Below, piece by piece: positions 36,962-45,655 of a DNA stretch of 64,000 nt. The translations under genes and the position numbers were made by a program. The number at the start of each line of letters is the position of its first letter. Within the stretch, counting starts at the first letter, position 1. The stretch is taken from NCBI GenBank assembly GCA_003250395.1, contig QKGM01000012.1, positions 1 through 64,000 of the forward strand, read 5' to 3'. A model generated the notes under the pieces. That model saw only the letters and a program-made list of their open reading frames with translations, ran no database searches and was not told the DNA's origin. The DNA is from Bacteroidota bacterium (GTDB taxonomy: Bacteria > Bacteroidota > Bacteroidia > Bacteroidales > TTA-H9).

Positions 36962-37744
36962 TTATTTTCCCATCCCTTTTCTTCTCTCATATACTTCTCC
37001 AATATACTTTTCAATATATGGTTTAACGTCTGTCAATTTTGCGATACCATTAAACTTAATAATTTCTTTCCCCAAATATCCTCTTAAACTACTAATAAGT
37101 TCACCATTTCTATATGATAAAATTAGCGAATTATTCACTGAGGCTTTTCCATCGAGTTCTAAGGCAAATTCAATAAGCTTTTGCGAACAAAACTTTGCAT
37201 CTGAAATAAGCTTTTCTATTGGTTTTGAGTTTGCTCTTACTTGGCAAGTCAAATTGTGTGAAACAAACTTTTCAACACTACTGTCTGGAAGGCTCAAAAA
37301 TGGATGTCCAACTTGAAGTTCTCTTTTAAATAAACTGGTTTTGTCCTGCTCAAACCAAAATCCTCTGGCAATAACTTCTACAAACTGGTCATGAAATTTG
37401 AAAACATAATGAGAAAAGTCCGTCAACATTTCGTTCACGTCACAACCAAATTCGTATGAACTGCCATAGTTTCCATTCTCATAGTCGAAACGTTCTTTTA
37501 GCCACTTTGAATTTTCAATTTTATATACCCATGGATATTCATGTCCTGCCTCAAAATCGTCAGGGAATGGTAAATTTTCTCCTCTGCAAATTTTCAAAGC
37601 GTCTAAGTTTTCAAATGTTATACGTCCGTATTGTTCGTCCTCAGTTTGAAAATATATTCCTGTTAGTTCGTCACTATATAAAACATCAGGACTTAAAACA
37701 AAGTCCGCAGCAACTGGTATAATAATTCCTTTCGCTAATTCCAT
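36962..37744 (-). CDS. Hypothetical protein in integron-like array
   Basis: 260 residues with no signal peptide and no membrane segments. Recognisable only as a soluble alpha/beta protein with acidic and aromatic patches (PDDFEAGHEYPWVYKIENSKWLKERFDYENG). The C-terminal ~90 residues are helical with several Lys. No family recognised. It is a single gene between two palindromic spacers, with the same orientation as its neighbours. Confidence 0.5.
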   Translation of the reverse strand: MELAKGIIIPVAADFVLSPDVLYSDELTGIYFQTEDEQYGRITFENLDALKICRGENLPFPDDFEAGHEYPWVYKIENSKWLKERFDYENGNYGSSYEFGCDVNEMLTDFSHYVFKFHDQFVEVIARGFWFEQDKTSLFKRELQVGHPFLSLPDSSVEKFVSHNLTCQVRANSKPIEKLISDAKFCSQKLIEFALELDGKASVNNSLILSYRNGELISSLRGYLGKEIIKFNGIAKLTDVKPYIEKYIGEVYERRKGMGK

Positions 37745-37773
37745 TTGTCCATTTTCTCTATTGTGTCGTGTGT

Positions 37774-37968
37774 CGCCCTACAATGACCGCTTACGTTAAA
37801 TGTATGAGTAGTAGCGGATTTCATAGCGGTTTCGTATCAAGTTACTAAGTAGCCAAAACTGCACCTTAACTAAATAGTCAAATCGGCAGATTTGGCGGGG
37901 CTGATTAGAACCACTACCGCCCGAACACCCACAGAAACCGTATTACTTATACATATTGTTGTAGGGCG
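37774..37968 (-). repeat. 195-bp spacer with perfect 10-bp inverted ends (attC-like)
   Basis: CGCCCTACAA at 37774-37783 is the exact reverse complement of TTGTAGGGCG at 37959-37968. The latter directly abuts the stop codon of the lipoprotein gene. Inner segments cggtttc (37829-37835) and gaaaccg (37934-37940) are also complementary. A further GCCCTACAAC lies at 38739-38748, on the other side of the lipoprotein gene. The layout (gene, then palindromic site, then next gene) is that of an integron cassette, although the ends are not canonical GTTRRRY. Confidence 0.6.
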
Positions 37969-38718
37969 TTATTCCTCATTAATCAATGCTTTTTTAATAT
38001 TCCAACTATCATTTATTTTCTCAAAGTAAAAGTCTATTACAATCCCTTCAGGTTTATATATTAATTGAAACTCCAAATTCTTTTCACCTACATTCCAATC
38101 ACTAAATTCCAAGTAGTTTTCTTTTAGTTCTGATGGATTTAATCGAATAAGATGAACTTGACTACCAAACTTTTCAATCCCTTGCGCTGTGTATGGATTT
38201 ATTAGTCCTGTCATTGCTATTTTCAAAGGAAGCCTATCTGGAAATTCATCGACATGATAGTATTGTTGGAGTTCAGGATAGTTTATGGCTTGTTGTATTA
38301 TATTATTAATTATTCTTACACCAATCTTATCGTATATACTTTCAGATAAATCAGAATGTGATATCCCAACTCTTTCGAGATATTTTCCATCGATATACAT
38401 TACAGTATTTTTATCATAAATTGCCGTTTGTCCAGCTTTAGGAACCGAGTCTATGTAATTAAAACAAATCATATCCATAGTAATCAGAGCTTTCCCTTTA
38501 TATATTTCTCCTTTTCTCAATCCTGCTGATTCAAATTCAAAAGTACTGTCCTGATAAATCCTTAAATACACCCATCCAAGTGGAGCTTCCCTATCGGCTG
38601 ATAATATAATTACTTTATCATCTTGTCCCTCTTTTTGTTTTGAATCAAAGCTACACGATGTAAAAATCAAAACTACGATTGCTATTTGTACAATTCTATT
38701 CATAATTTTTCCATTCAA
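37969..38718 (-). CDS. Lipoprotein of unknown function
   Basis: 249 residues with a lipoprotein signal; lipobox IFTSC puts the lipidated Cys at residue 22. The start may be the ATG at 38718 or five codons later (38703). The mature part is a soluble alpha/beta protein with an N-terminal strand-rich region resembling a lipocalin-like start (GWVYLRIYQDSTFEFESAG) and a C-terminal strand region (KNLEFQLIYKPEGIVIDFYFEKIN). No known family. The gene is flanked by GTTGTAGGGC on its 5' side and CGCCCTACAAC at its stop, giving the clearest cassette-like unit in the window. Confidence 0.6.
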   Translation of the reverse strand: MNGKIMNRIVQIAIVVLIFTSCSFDSKQKEGQDDKVIILSADREAPLGWVYLRIYQDSTFEFESAGLRKGEIYKGKALITMDMICFNYIDSVPKAGQTAIYDKNTVMYIDGKYLERVGISHSDLSESIYDKIGVRIINNIIQQAINYPELQQYYHVDEFPDRLPLKIAMTGLINPYTAQGIEKFGSQVHLIRLNPSELKENYLEFSDWNVGEKNLEFQLIYKPEGIVIDFYFEKINDSWNIKKALINEE

Positions 38719-38745
38719 TTCGAGGTCTGTGCCCTAATGCCCTAC

Positions 38746-38881
38746 AACTAGTATATATCATCATAAATATATCACTTTCAATGAAGACCTGAATTATCAT
38801 TATATTGATTTACAAGCTGATCTAGTGGGCTTACAATTTTCCGGGTAACTTCTGGTGTGATGTGTGTATAAACCATCGTGG
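38746..38881 (-). pseudogene. Second integrase 3'-end remnant (direct repeat copy B)
   Basis: It reads, on the minus strand, [22 protein letters not shown] and on to a stop, so it preserves the nucleophile Tyr and the SPLDQL ending typical of integron integrases. It breaks off abruptly at 38881, upstream of which the sequence is unrelated. It is the same 136-bp segment as 34716-34851. The differences leave the frame open, so copy B came from a functional gene. Confidence 0.85.
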
Positions 38882-38953
38882 GAAAAACATAAGCATATGT
38901 AATTCATTTACAGTTTACGTGTTTGTTACAGGCCATTTACTTTTAGGCTTTGC

Positions 38954-39128
38954 TCGGCTGTTGTTCGTGCCTCAACCAAACCTATGTCTACAGGCTTTTC
39001 ATGTTCCTTTTTCAGTATTTTTTCTAACCTTAAAAAATAGTATTAAAATTTATTCTTTTACTATTCATTGCTTTAGTATAGGCAGAGCCTACAAAGATAT
39101 ATTCGACTGAGGCATGAGCCTCAGCCGA
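38954..39128. repeat. Inverted repeat flanking a 127-bp core, plus nested hairpin
   Basis: Arms 38954-38977 and 39105-39128 are complementary at 18 of 24 positions. The right arm itself contains a perfect hairpin, ctgaggc-atga-gcctcag (39107-39124). A further stem tttgcaatt/aattgcaaa brackets about 39200-39245. The whole interval 38882-39264 between the remnant and the helicase stop carries no gene. Confidence 0.55.
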
Positions 39129-39264
39129 ACCACCTGGAGCTTTATTACAGCATCAGACCAGCGGGGTCGGCAAAAAAGCGGTGGCAGACAGACAAGCTCT
39201 TTTGCAATTTATCGTCTGAGTGCTGGCTCGTGTGAATTGCAAATGTACTTGGCTGTGTGGGGGG

Positions 39265-40815
39265 TTATTCCCTATGTCTTACTCTACAATTCATTTTTTT
39301 TAATTCTTCATTTTCAAAGTAATTAAGAGATATTCTATTTATTATATTACAAAATCTTATCACAAACATTTGTAAATGTGCAGCATCCGAAGCAATATCT
39401 TTATCGTTCGAAAGGTGATCGATAATTGCATCAGAAACAATCATTATAAACTTACTCTTGGCTCTAGTTAGACTTACATTAAATCTCCTTGGGTCCAAAA
39501 TAAATGATTCTTCAGATGCCACAAAATCTTTATCTGAAACAGTATAACTCGCGATTACAAGATCTCTTTCCTGTCCTTGAAATCGATCAACTGTATCAAT
39601 AAAACTTCTATCATTAAGTTCAATATCAGATTCAAGTAATAGGTTTTGAATTTGCGAACGCTGCGCACGGTGCGGTGTAACAATGCCTATTTTATTATTA
39701 ATAAATTCGTCAGAATTAAATTCATCGCCCAGAGTTAATTTATAAAGACAACACAGTGCAGCTGTAATCTGGGACTCGAAAATATTTGAGACCGTATGAA
39801 TAGAATGAGGGTAAGTAATGACAATAATTGGTCTTTGGGGATTCAAAATGGAAAGATATTCATCATTCCAAACAAGATTATCAGGCCAATTTTGAGGTTT
39901 ACTATGAGGAAGTTCTATTTGAAGTAAGTTTCTTGGATTCTTTGAAGTTAATTTTCCATTATAGAATCTACGATTGGGCCATTCGTTTATGTTCCAGTTA
40001 CTCCTGTAATTATCAACAATAGTCTGAGGTTCTACTCCGTGCGTATCTTTCATATACGAATAAATACAGTCATATAATCCATCAGATTTATCCTCCATCT
40101 GAAAACCATGAATTGGGCCTAATTGTTTGTCATCACCAGCTAATACTAAATGACCTTCTAATTTCATATTAAGAAAATATGCAGCAGCATGTTCGACTTT
40201 TACTTGTGAAGCTTCATCAATTAATAATAAATCAAACCATTTCTTATCTGATGCATCCGAGCGTCTATCTGATTTTGATAAATTATAAAATTGTTTCCAG
40301 GTACTACCGCAAATAGAGATACTTATATTATTGTCTAATTCTTGTTTTAAATATCTCGCTTCATCTGAATATACAACAGTATCCTGAATTTTGTGATGAA
40401 CAAATGGGCTCCCAGAACTAGAACGGATTCGATAAATATTAATAGGATTATCAAAGTTGCCCTTTTCAGATTCACGCTTTTCTAATACAACCAAAATGTC
40501 AGCAAGTAGATTATCAATTGCTGTCCAAGTAGAAGAACCAACACCTATGCTAATATTAGTATGATTAGCAATGGCATTCTCAATCCAACCCAAAACAATT
40601 GCTGCTAAAGTTGTTGTTTTTCCTGTACCTGGAGGTCCCCATAGTAAGGTAACCCTGTTTTCAAAAGAATATTTAAATACTGAAGTCTGTGATTCATTTA
40701 AAGGATTCTTTAACGATGGATTAATGTAATCTAAAAGTGAATCAGCATCATATGCTTTATTTGCAACTGATAACTGGCTATGATCATGTAAAAAACTGTA
40801 TGCTGGTTCTTTCAT
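39265..40815 (-). CDS. SF1 (UPF1/DNA2-like) helicase of a predicted defence operon
   Basis: 516 residues with every superfamily 1 motif: Walker A GPPGTGKTT, Walker B LLIDEASQ, motif III LAGDDKQLGPI, motif IV region NYRSNWNI, then IGIVTPHRAQR, DTVDRFQGQERDLVIASY and motif VI RRFNVSLTRAKSKF. This is the AAA_11/AAA_12 arrangement of UPF1, DNA2 and TM0106-linked helicases. The N-terminus is short, with none of the extra nuclease domain usually fused in such proteins; that activity is encoded by the separate gene 3 bp upstream. Together they probably form a nuclease-helicase that processes DNA ends or forks. It is the last gene of the four-gene operon. Confidence 0.9.
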   Translation of the reverse strand: MKEPAYSFLHDHSQLSVANKAYDADSLLDYINPSLKNPLNESQTSVFKYSFENRVTLLWGPPGTGKTTTLAAIVLGWIENAIANHTNISIGVGSSTWTAIDNLLADILVVLEKRESEKGNFDNPINIYRIRSSSGSPFVHHKIQDTVVYSDEARYLKQELDNNISISICGSTWKQFYNLSKSDRRSDASDKKWFDLLLIDEASQVKVEHAAAYFLNMKLEGHLVLAGDDKQLGPIHGFQMEDKSDGLYDCIYSYMKDTHGVEPQTIVDNYRSNWNINEWPNRRFYNGKLTSKNPRNLLQIELPHSKPQNWPDNLVWNDEYLSILNPQRPIIVITYPHSIHTVSNIFESQITAALCCLYKLTLGDEFNSDEFINNKIGIVTPHRAQRSQIQNLLLESDIELNDRSFIDTVDRFQGQERDLVIASYTVSDKDFVASEESFILDPRRFNVSLTRAKSKFIMIVSDAIIDHLSNDKDIASDAAHLQMFVIRFCNIINRISLNYFENEELKKMNCRVRHRE

Positions 40816-40818
40816 AAT

Positions 40819-43500
40819 TTACTGTCTTCTTGTTCTACTTGGTGCCCTGCCTCCAATTAATCTTAATACGTTTTCTACATCAGCTGTTTCATAATCTTCA
40901 AATACAGGATCAAGTACCATTGGTTTACTTAAATCAAGTAAACCATACTCAATTCCAAATTGAAAAATCTGAGAGCTAAAGTTTGATATCTCAACAATTA
41001 AATATGGTATTTCGGCAGTACTTTCTAATTTTAAGATATTTACTCTAAATATGCTTGACAAGTTTTTATTTATCCAATAATTAGCCAATTGAACACCTGC
41101 ATTATCTAATAGTTCTTGAGCCATATAATAATTAACTCCAAGAATTGGATACCACTTTGAGTAAATACTTACGCCGAGTTCTTCATTTGACAAACAACAT
41201 AGAAAATCACCTTCTTTGAACTTACTATCTCTCGAATTCTCCGAAAACTCAAATGCCATAATGTTTGAAGAAATGAGAGAATTATTTGTATCTCTAATTT
41301 CCTGAATCTGAACTTGGTAATTATCTGTTTTGTTTACTAATCCACGAATTGAAATAAATCGTGATTCCTTCTCTTCAATAGGTAAGGAAGTATCATGCAT
41401 ATTTTCTATCTCTTGCGAAATTGCATTAAGTTTATTAAAAACTACTAAATTCCTTGATTTTTGCGGAATCCTCATTTGAGAAGGCTTTGATGCAGAAAAT
41501 GGAGGTTTTTTTAAAACTAATTGATTGCCACAATATTCTCTAAGTCTCATAACAACCTGTTGTAATGCAGAAAGGTGAATCTTAACAGACCTTCTTATTC
41601 CCTCATGAATTTCATCCCTAGTATATTTTCTCTTACCTTTTGCTTCCGAGTGTCTTAAAAAAACATCATCCTTCCATAATTCGTATGCCCTTTCGAAAGG
41701 AATTTGATCATTTAAAGGAGTGGAAAAACCAAAAGAATGGTAGAATTGAAATAATGAACCATCTTCTTTTAGAAAAGGATAAAATTTATTTGCAGTCTCA
41801 ATCAAAGTGTAATCATGAGGTATTGGTAAACCAACAAGTTGTTTTATTACTCTTTTAACAATAGTGCCAGGTTGAGACTTATAAATTTCTAAATCAGGAG
41901 GTAATATATCATCTGGTGGAAACAATCTCATTAATAATTCAATTCTATCAACTACATCTGGGTGATTCATATGCCTTTTAATCATCCTCATAAACTGGGT
42001 AGCTTCAAGTTGACTCCAAAAAAATGCGTGCGCAGTCATTTTTCCAAAAGCGCTATCTCTTTCTCCTGAATTTCTTTTTTGAGCTCTTATTGACTCATTA
42101 TCTGAATCAACCTCTAAATACCAACTCGAAACAAGGTCAATAAATTCAATTAATCGATTACGTTCAGTATCTGGATTTAATTGCTCGACTCTTTCAACTA
42201 TAAAAACCTGTTCATTAGTTAATGGGGGTTCCCCTTTAGTTCTTAGTGGTTTAAAATATACCCTTTTAGCACCTAAAGCAAATGTAATACCTGAACCTGG
42301 ATCAAAATGTACAGTGATAAAAACACTCATGTCGACCCAATTAGGCATAAGTTGTGATTTTCTCTCCTTTACAATCTTAGGCTCGTTATCTTTTAATGCC
42401 TCAGCGCGCGCAAGAATTGCTAATTCATCCGCGCGAAGTTGATGATTAATTTTTTTTGCAGCATTCCAAGATTCTATATTTTGAATAATGGCAATAGCTA
42501 AATCTAAAGATTTATTAATGCCACGATCACATAGTAATTCTGCCTGAGTCTTATTAAGCCATGGTATTTTTGATAAGTGATCAACCTCAGAAGCCATTTT
42601 TATACAATAGCTAAGGTATTGGCAAAGTTGACACTTAGAACTTACATGCCAAGCAACTTGTAAGGGTGGTGTAGCTAAAATAGGAAGCATACGTTCTTTA
42701 AAAAACTCTTTAACATGTACTTCATAAATTTCATAAGGTACAGCTATTAAAGTTTCTTCTAAAGCAGATTCGGCTGGAGAGATTTTTCCTTCAGCTTCAT
42801 GTTTCCTGAGTCGATTCTTAAATTCATAGGCATCATGGCTCCCAGGCCAGATTAATCCCTTCGCACTAACTCGATACTTATTATTCAATTTGTTTTCACG
42901 AATAAAAGCATCTAAGGCTATAGCATAAAATGTAACCTCCGTAAAATGTTTCAAAGACGCTTGAGCTGCCATTTTAACGTCAATTATATGCAACTCGTAT
43001 TCAGGAGGTAATTCATCTTCATCCTGAATTAGTGGTGATTGTGTATTATAAGGTCTAATCCAAATTATGTCTGGAATAGCACGAGATGGTTCGATTCCAT
43101 ATAACTTGTATGCTTCTTGTATTTCGCTTGATACTGATTGCGGAATAGGGAAACTCCCTTCTATTATTACTTTGGGAGGAGTTTCTTGTTTTAGAATATC
43201 AATTAAATTTGTTACTTCTTTAAATTCTTTGACTCCAAGTCTGGGATTTACTTCTGTTTTTCTTTCAAACCTAATGTTTTCTGATCCAAAACCTCTAATT
43301 AAATCATCATATTTATCTATTTCCCATTTATTTCCAGCTTCTTGCATCAACTGGACTCCCGGTCTATTGCCAAGCGAATAATTATTCCCATCAATACTGA
43401 TTTCCTTTTTTTCGTGCTCACTAGAAAGTTCAAACCGAAAAAAGCGTTCACAGTCGTTTTTAAAGGTCTCAGCTAAAATTCTCTTGCTTAGTTTTGGCAT
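40819..43500 (-). CDS. Large Cas4/RecB-like Fe-S nuclease (TM0106-like)
   Basis: 893 residues. The first ~300 form a RecB/Cas4-type PD-(D/E)xK nuclease: D144 in IPDIIW, then D174 and K176 in HIIDVKM, and a following helix (HFTEVTFYAIALD) in the place of the QxxxY motif. Cys17 near the N-terminus plus Cys290, Cys293 and Cys299 (CQLCQYLSYC) give the spacing that binds a 4Fe-4S cluster in Cas4, AddB and Dna2. Residues ~300-893 have no recognised domain and may contact DNA or the helicase. The ATG lies 32 nt inside the end of the methyltransferase gene. The helicase follows after 3 bp. TM0106-family proteins carry nuclease and helicase in one chain; here they are split. Confidence 0.85.
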   Translation of the reverse strand: MPKLSKRILAETFKNDCERFFRFELSSEHEKKEISIDGNNYSLGNRPGVQLMQEAGNKWEIDKYDDLIRGFGSENIRFERKTEVNPRLGVKEFKEVTNLIDILKQETPPKVIIEGSFPIPQSVSSEIQEAYKLYGIEPSRAIPDIIWIRPYNTQSPLIQDEDELPPEYELHIIDVKMAAQASLKHFTEVTFYAIALDAFIRENKLNNKYRVSAKGLIWPGSHDAYEFKNRLRKHEAEGKISPAESALEETLIAVPYEIYEVHVKEFFKERMLPILATPPLQVAWHVSSKCQLCQYLSYCIKMASEVDHLSKIPWLNKTQAELLCDRGINKSLDLAIAIIQNIESWNAAKKINHQLRADELAILARAEALKDNEPKIVKERKSQLMPNWVDMSVFITVHFDPGSGITFALGAKRVYFKPLRTKGEPPLTNEQVFIVERVEQLNPDTERNRLIEFIDLVSSWYLEVDSDNESIRAQKRNSGERDSAFGKMTAHAFFWSQLEATQFMRMIKRHMNHPDVVDRIELLMRLFPPDDILPPDLEIYKSQPGTIVKRVIKQLVGLPIPHDYTLIETANKFYPFLKEDGSLFQFYHSFGFSTPLNDQIPFERAYELWKDDVFLRHSEAKGKRKYTRDEIHEGIRRSVKIHLSALQQVVMRLREYCGNQLVLKKPPFSASKPSQMRIPQKSRNLVVFNKLNAISQEIENMHDTSLPIEEKESRFISIRGLVNKTDNYQVQIQEIRDTNNSLISSNIMAFEFSENSRDSKFKEGDFLCCLSNEELGVSIYSKWYPILGVNYYMAQELLDNAGVQLANYWINKNLSSIFRVNILKLESTAEIPYLIVEISNFSSQIFQFGIEYGLLDLSKPMVLDPVFEDYETADVENVLRLIGGRAPSRTRRQ

Positions 43501-44398
43501 CTTTTTTCTTTTGTTTTAGTAACTCGAGTATTTCTGCACGAGCTGATTGTGCAAATTCTTTATTTTTTTCAATCCCAATATAATTTCTATTTAACAGTAA
43601 TGCGGCAACTGCGGTCGTACCCGAACCAATAAATGGATCTAGCACTATATCATCTTCTTTGGTTAATAATAAGATGAACCAAGATGGCAATTCGATCGGG
43701 AAAGCAGCACTGTGATTTTTATTATGACAAACAGTTGCAAATTCTATAAGATTTGGAACATTATTCCCTTCATCACTTAGACCATTGCTTAAGTATCTTT
43801 CTTCTTCTAGAACTATAACATTATGAGGATAAACTCTTTTACGATCTAACCAGTTAGAAACATTTCTCCCTAACGAACCATTAGTTGAAGATACATGCCT
43901 TTTAAAGTCATTTTCAGAGAGAGATTTAAATCTTTTCTCAGCCCAATCCCCAATTGGAACCTTAACCGCATCCTGAAACATTTCGAAATCTTTCTGTTTT
44001 GAAAAATGTAAGCATCTTTCCCATGAGTCCCGAAATCTATTAGGCCATTTCCCTGGGAATGAGTTTTTCTTATACCAACAATATTCCTCAATCCAATACC
44101 AACCTCTTTTTTTTAATTCAAGAATTAGTTCCAGTACATATGTATCTCGTTCTCCATCTCTAGGATGTTCTTTTATATTAAGGATAAAAGAGCCATTAGA
44201 TTTCAATACTCTATGCAATTCATCTGCAATAGGAACAAACCATTCCACGTAATTTTTAGGATGTACGCTACCATAATACCGTTTTCTTTTATCGGCATAT
44301 GGAGGTGATGTAACAATCAAATTAACGGAGTCATCAGGTAGATTCCTTAAAAAAGTACTAGAATCCCTATTGTGTATTTTGTTTATGTATTTAATCAC
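43469..44398 (-). CDS. Beta-class DNA methyltransferase (SPPY type)
   Basis: 309 residues. The catalytic motif IV TSPPY is at residues 30-34 and the AdoMet-binding motif I DPFIGSGTT at 254-262. With motif IV before motif I this is the beta class. SPPY favours N4-cytosine, although N6-adenine enzymes with this motif exist. The target-recognition region would lie between (about 100-235). It overlaps the nuclease gene by 32 nt and begins 3 bp after the small regulator, so it almost certainly protects self DNA against the nuclease-helicase pair. Confidence 0.9.
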   Translation of the reverse strand: MIKYINKIHNRDSSTFLRNLPDDSVNLIVTSPPYADKRKRYYGSVHPKNYVEWFVPIADELHRVLKSNGSFILNIKEHPRDGERDTYVLELILELKKRGWYWIEEYCWYKKNSFPGKWPNRFRDSWERCLHFSKQKDFEMFQDAVKVPIGDWAEKRFKSLSENDFKRHVSSTNGSLGRNVSNWLDRKRVYPHNVIVLEEERYLSNGLSDEGNNVPNLIEFATVCHNKNHSAAFPIELPSWFILLLTKEDDIVLDPFIGSGTTAVAALLLNRNYIGIEKNKEFAQSARAEILELLKQKKKDAKTKQENFS

Positions 44399-44401
44399 AC
44401 C

Positions 44402-44599
44402 TTAATTTCTTTCTACTTTTAATTCCAAATTCTTACAAACTTCTTTTAAAATCTCGCTTGGTTCGACATCAATTGCTAAGGTAATAAGATATAATTCATC
44501 CACCCTAAGCTTTGTATTAGGATTATTTGAAAGTTCACTTAAACGTGTTTTACTGATTCCGGTTTTACATGAAACGACAGAACAATTTATATGTTTCAT
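44402..44599 (-). CDS. Small XRE-type HTH protein, possible controller of the operon
   Basis: 65 residues forming little more than a Cro/CI-type helix-turn-helix (VSCKTGISKTRLSELSNNPNTKLRVDELYLITLAIDVEPSEIL). Size and position match controller (C) proteins of restriction-modification systems, which time expression of the nuclease after the methyltransferase. Here it is first in the operon, 3 bp before the methyltransferase. An operator cannot be identified confidently in the AT-rich leader. Confidence 0.75.
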   Translation of the reverse strand: MKHINCSVVSCKTGISKTRLSELSNNPNTKLRVDELYLITLAIDVEPSEILKEVCKNLELKVERN

Positions 44600-45264
44600 T
44601 TTTTAATATAAACCTAGTTCAGCCATTTTTGTAAAAATTTAAGAATATAAAGATACAAATCCGGAGCATATTTTTTGATTTTCTATACACATATATTGTA
44701 TTTATTTTTAGCTGCTAAAATTGTAATCTTTGTCAAATTTCGGTTAGGGCGTCAGCCTGTGCGATTTGTAAATATCTACGATGTATGCAGCCTTTCCCAA
44801 CTGTCCTGTAGGTCAGTAGCGGGCAAATAAAAGCTAATTTTTTTCTACACCAACCTTCATTCAATGAGTTATTATTTTCAATCCGCTTTTTCAAATTTCT
44901 AATCAGTTATTCCTATGCAATTCCCTCTTTTAGCCTTGCATACAACTTATTTATCTATCCGCAAAGCTTCTGCTATACACCTGATATTATTGTATATCCA
45001 CACCTTTAGTCCGCTTTCTTTCCTTATTCAATACTTCTGCTAAGGAATTCAATCCGACCAAACTGCCCATACCGTTTTCGTTCACTTCTCCCGCTCTCGA
45101 CAGAGAAGAAACTCTGCTGTCAGGTATACAGCTTGACCAGCCCATCGTATTCAATAGGAGCTTAGGAGAGAGGTAAACCATCGAGTGGTGTATTCTCATA
45201 ATCACAAACTAAAATCTGGTTGCTGTGGCAAAAATAAACTTTTTAATTCACCATCACAATTTTT
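44600..45264. other. Gene-poor interval upstream of the defence operon
   Basis: AT-rich. A ggttagggcg motif is at 44744-44753, repeated at 45663-45672. An open frame at 44987-45205 (minus) has no recognisable family and I do not call it. I see no tRNA or CRISPR. Confidence 0.5.
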
Positions 45265-45655
45265 TTTTGCGTGGATAAATGGAGTGGAATAGGCTCTTTA
45301 CCAGCCTGTACAGAATTAGCGCCAGGCACCTATTCTTTTAAATGCCCCCATTTCAAATTTTTCCAAATAATAGAACCACTTTCCAAAATTTGCGTGCGCA
45401 TTTACACTAAAATCATCCTTCCCTCGAGGCCATTTTCAGCTTTTTTTAATATTTTTTGCGTGTAATTTGTCACATAATATTAATTTTTAACCTGTTGATT
45501 GCGTGTAATTTATAGCTCTGTTTCCTGACTGATTCACACCAAAGTCATACCAAAGATAGACGTTATTCGGGTTTTTCTTATGGAAAGCCTATGTTTATTA
45601 TATATATGGTACATGTTATATATGTAGGAAAAGTGAATATAATTTATTTCTGGCA
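45265..45655 (-). repeat. Dispersed ~390-bp repeat, copy 2 (inverted)
   Basis: Reverse complement of the repeat at 21868-22260. On this strand it contains two near-identical 12-mers aattacacgcaa about 50 bp apart, which are degenerate in copy 1. In-frame stops occur early in all frames I translated. Identity unknown; its end lies 8 bp from a ggttagggcg motif. Confidence 0.75.

Noticed and set aside
44987-45205. 72-residue open frame on the minus strand
   Set aside because: No start context, no family, and it lies in a gene-poor interval; it may be a remnant but cannot be supported.
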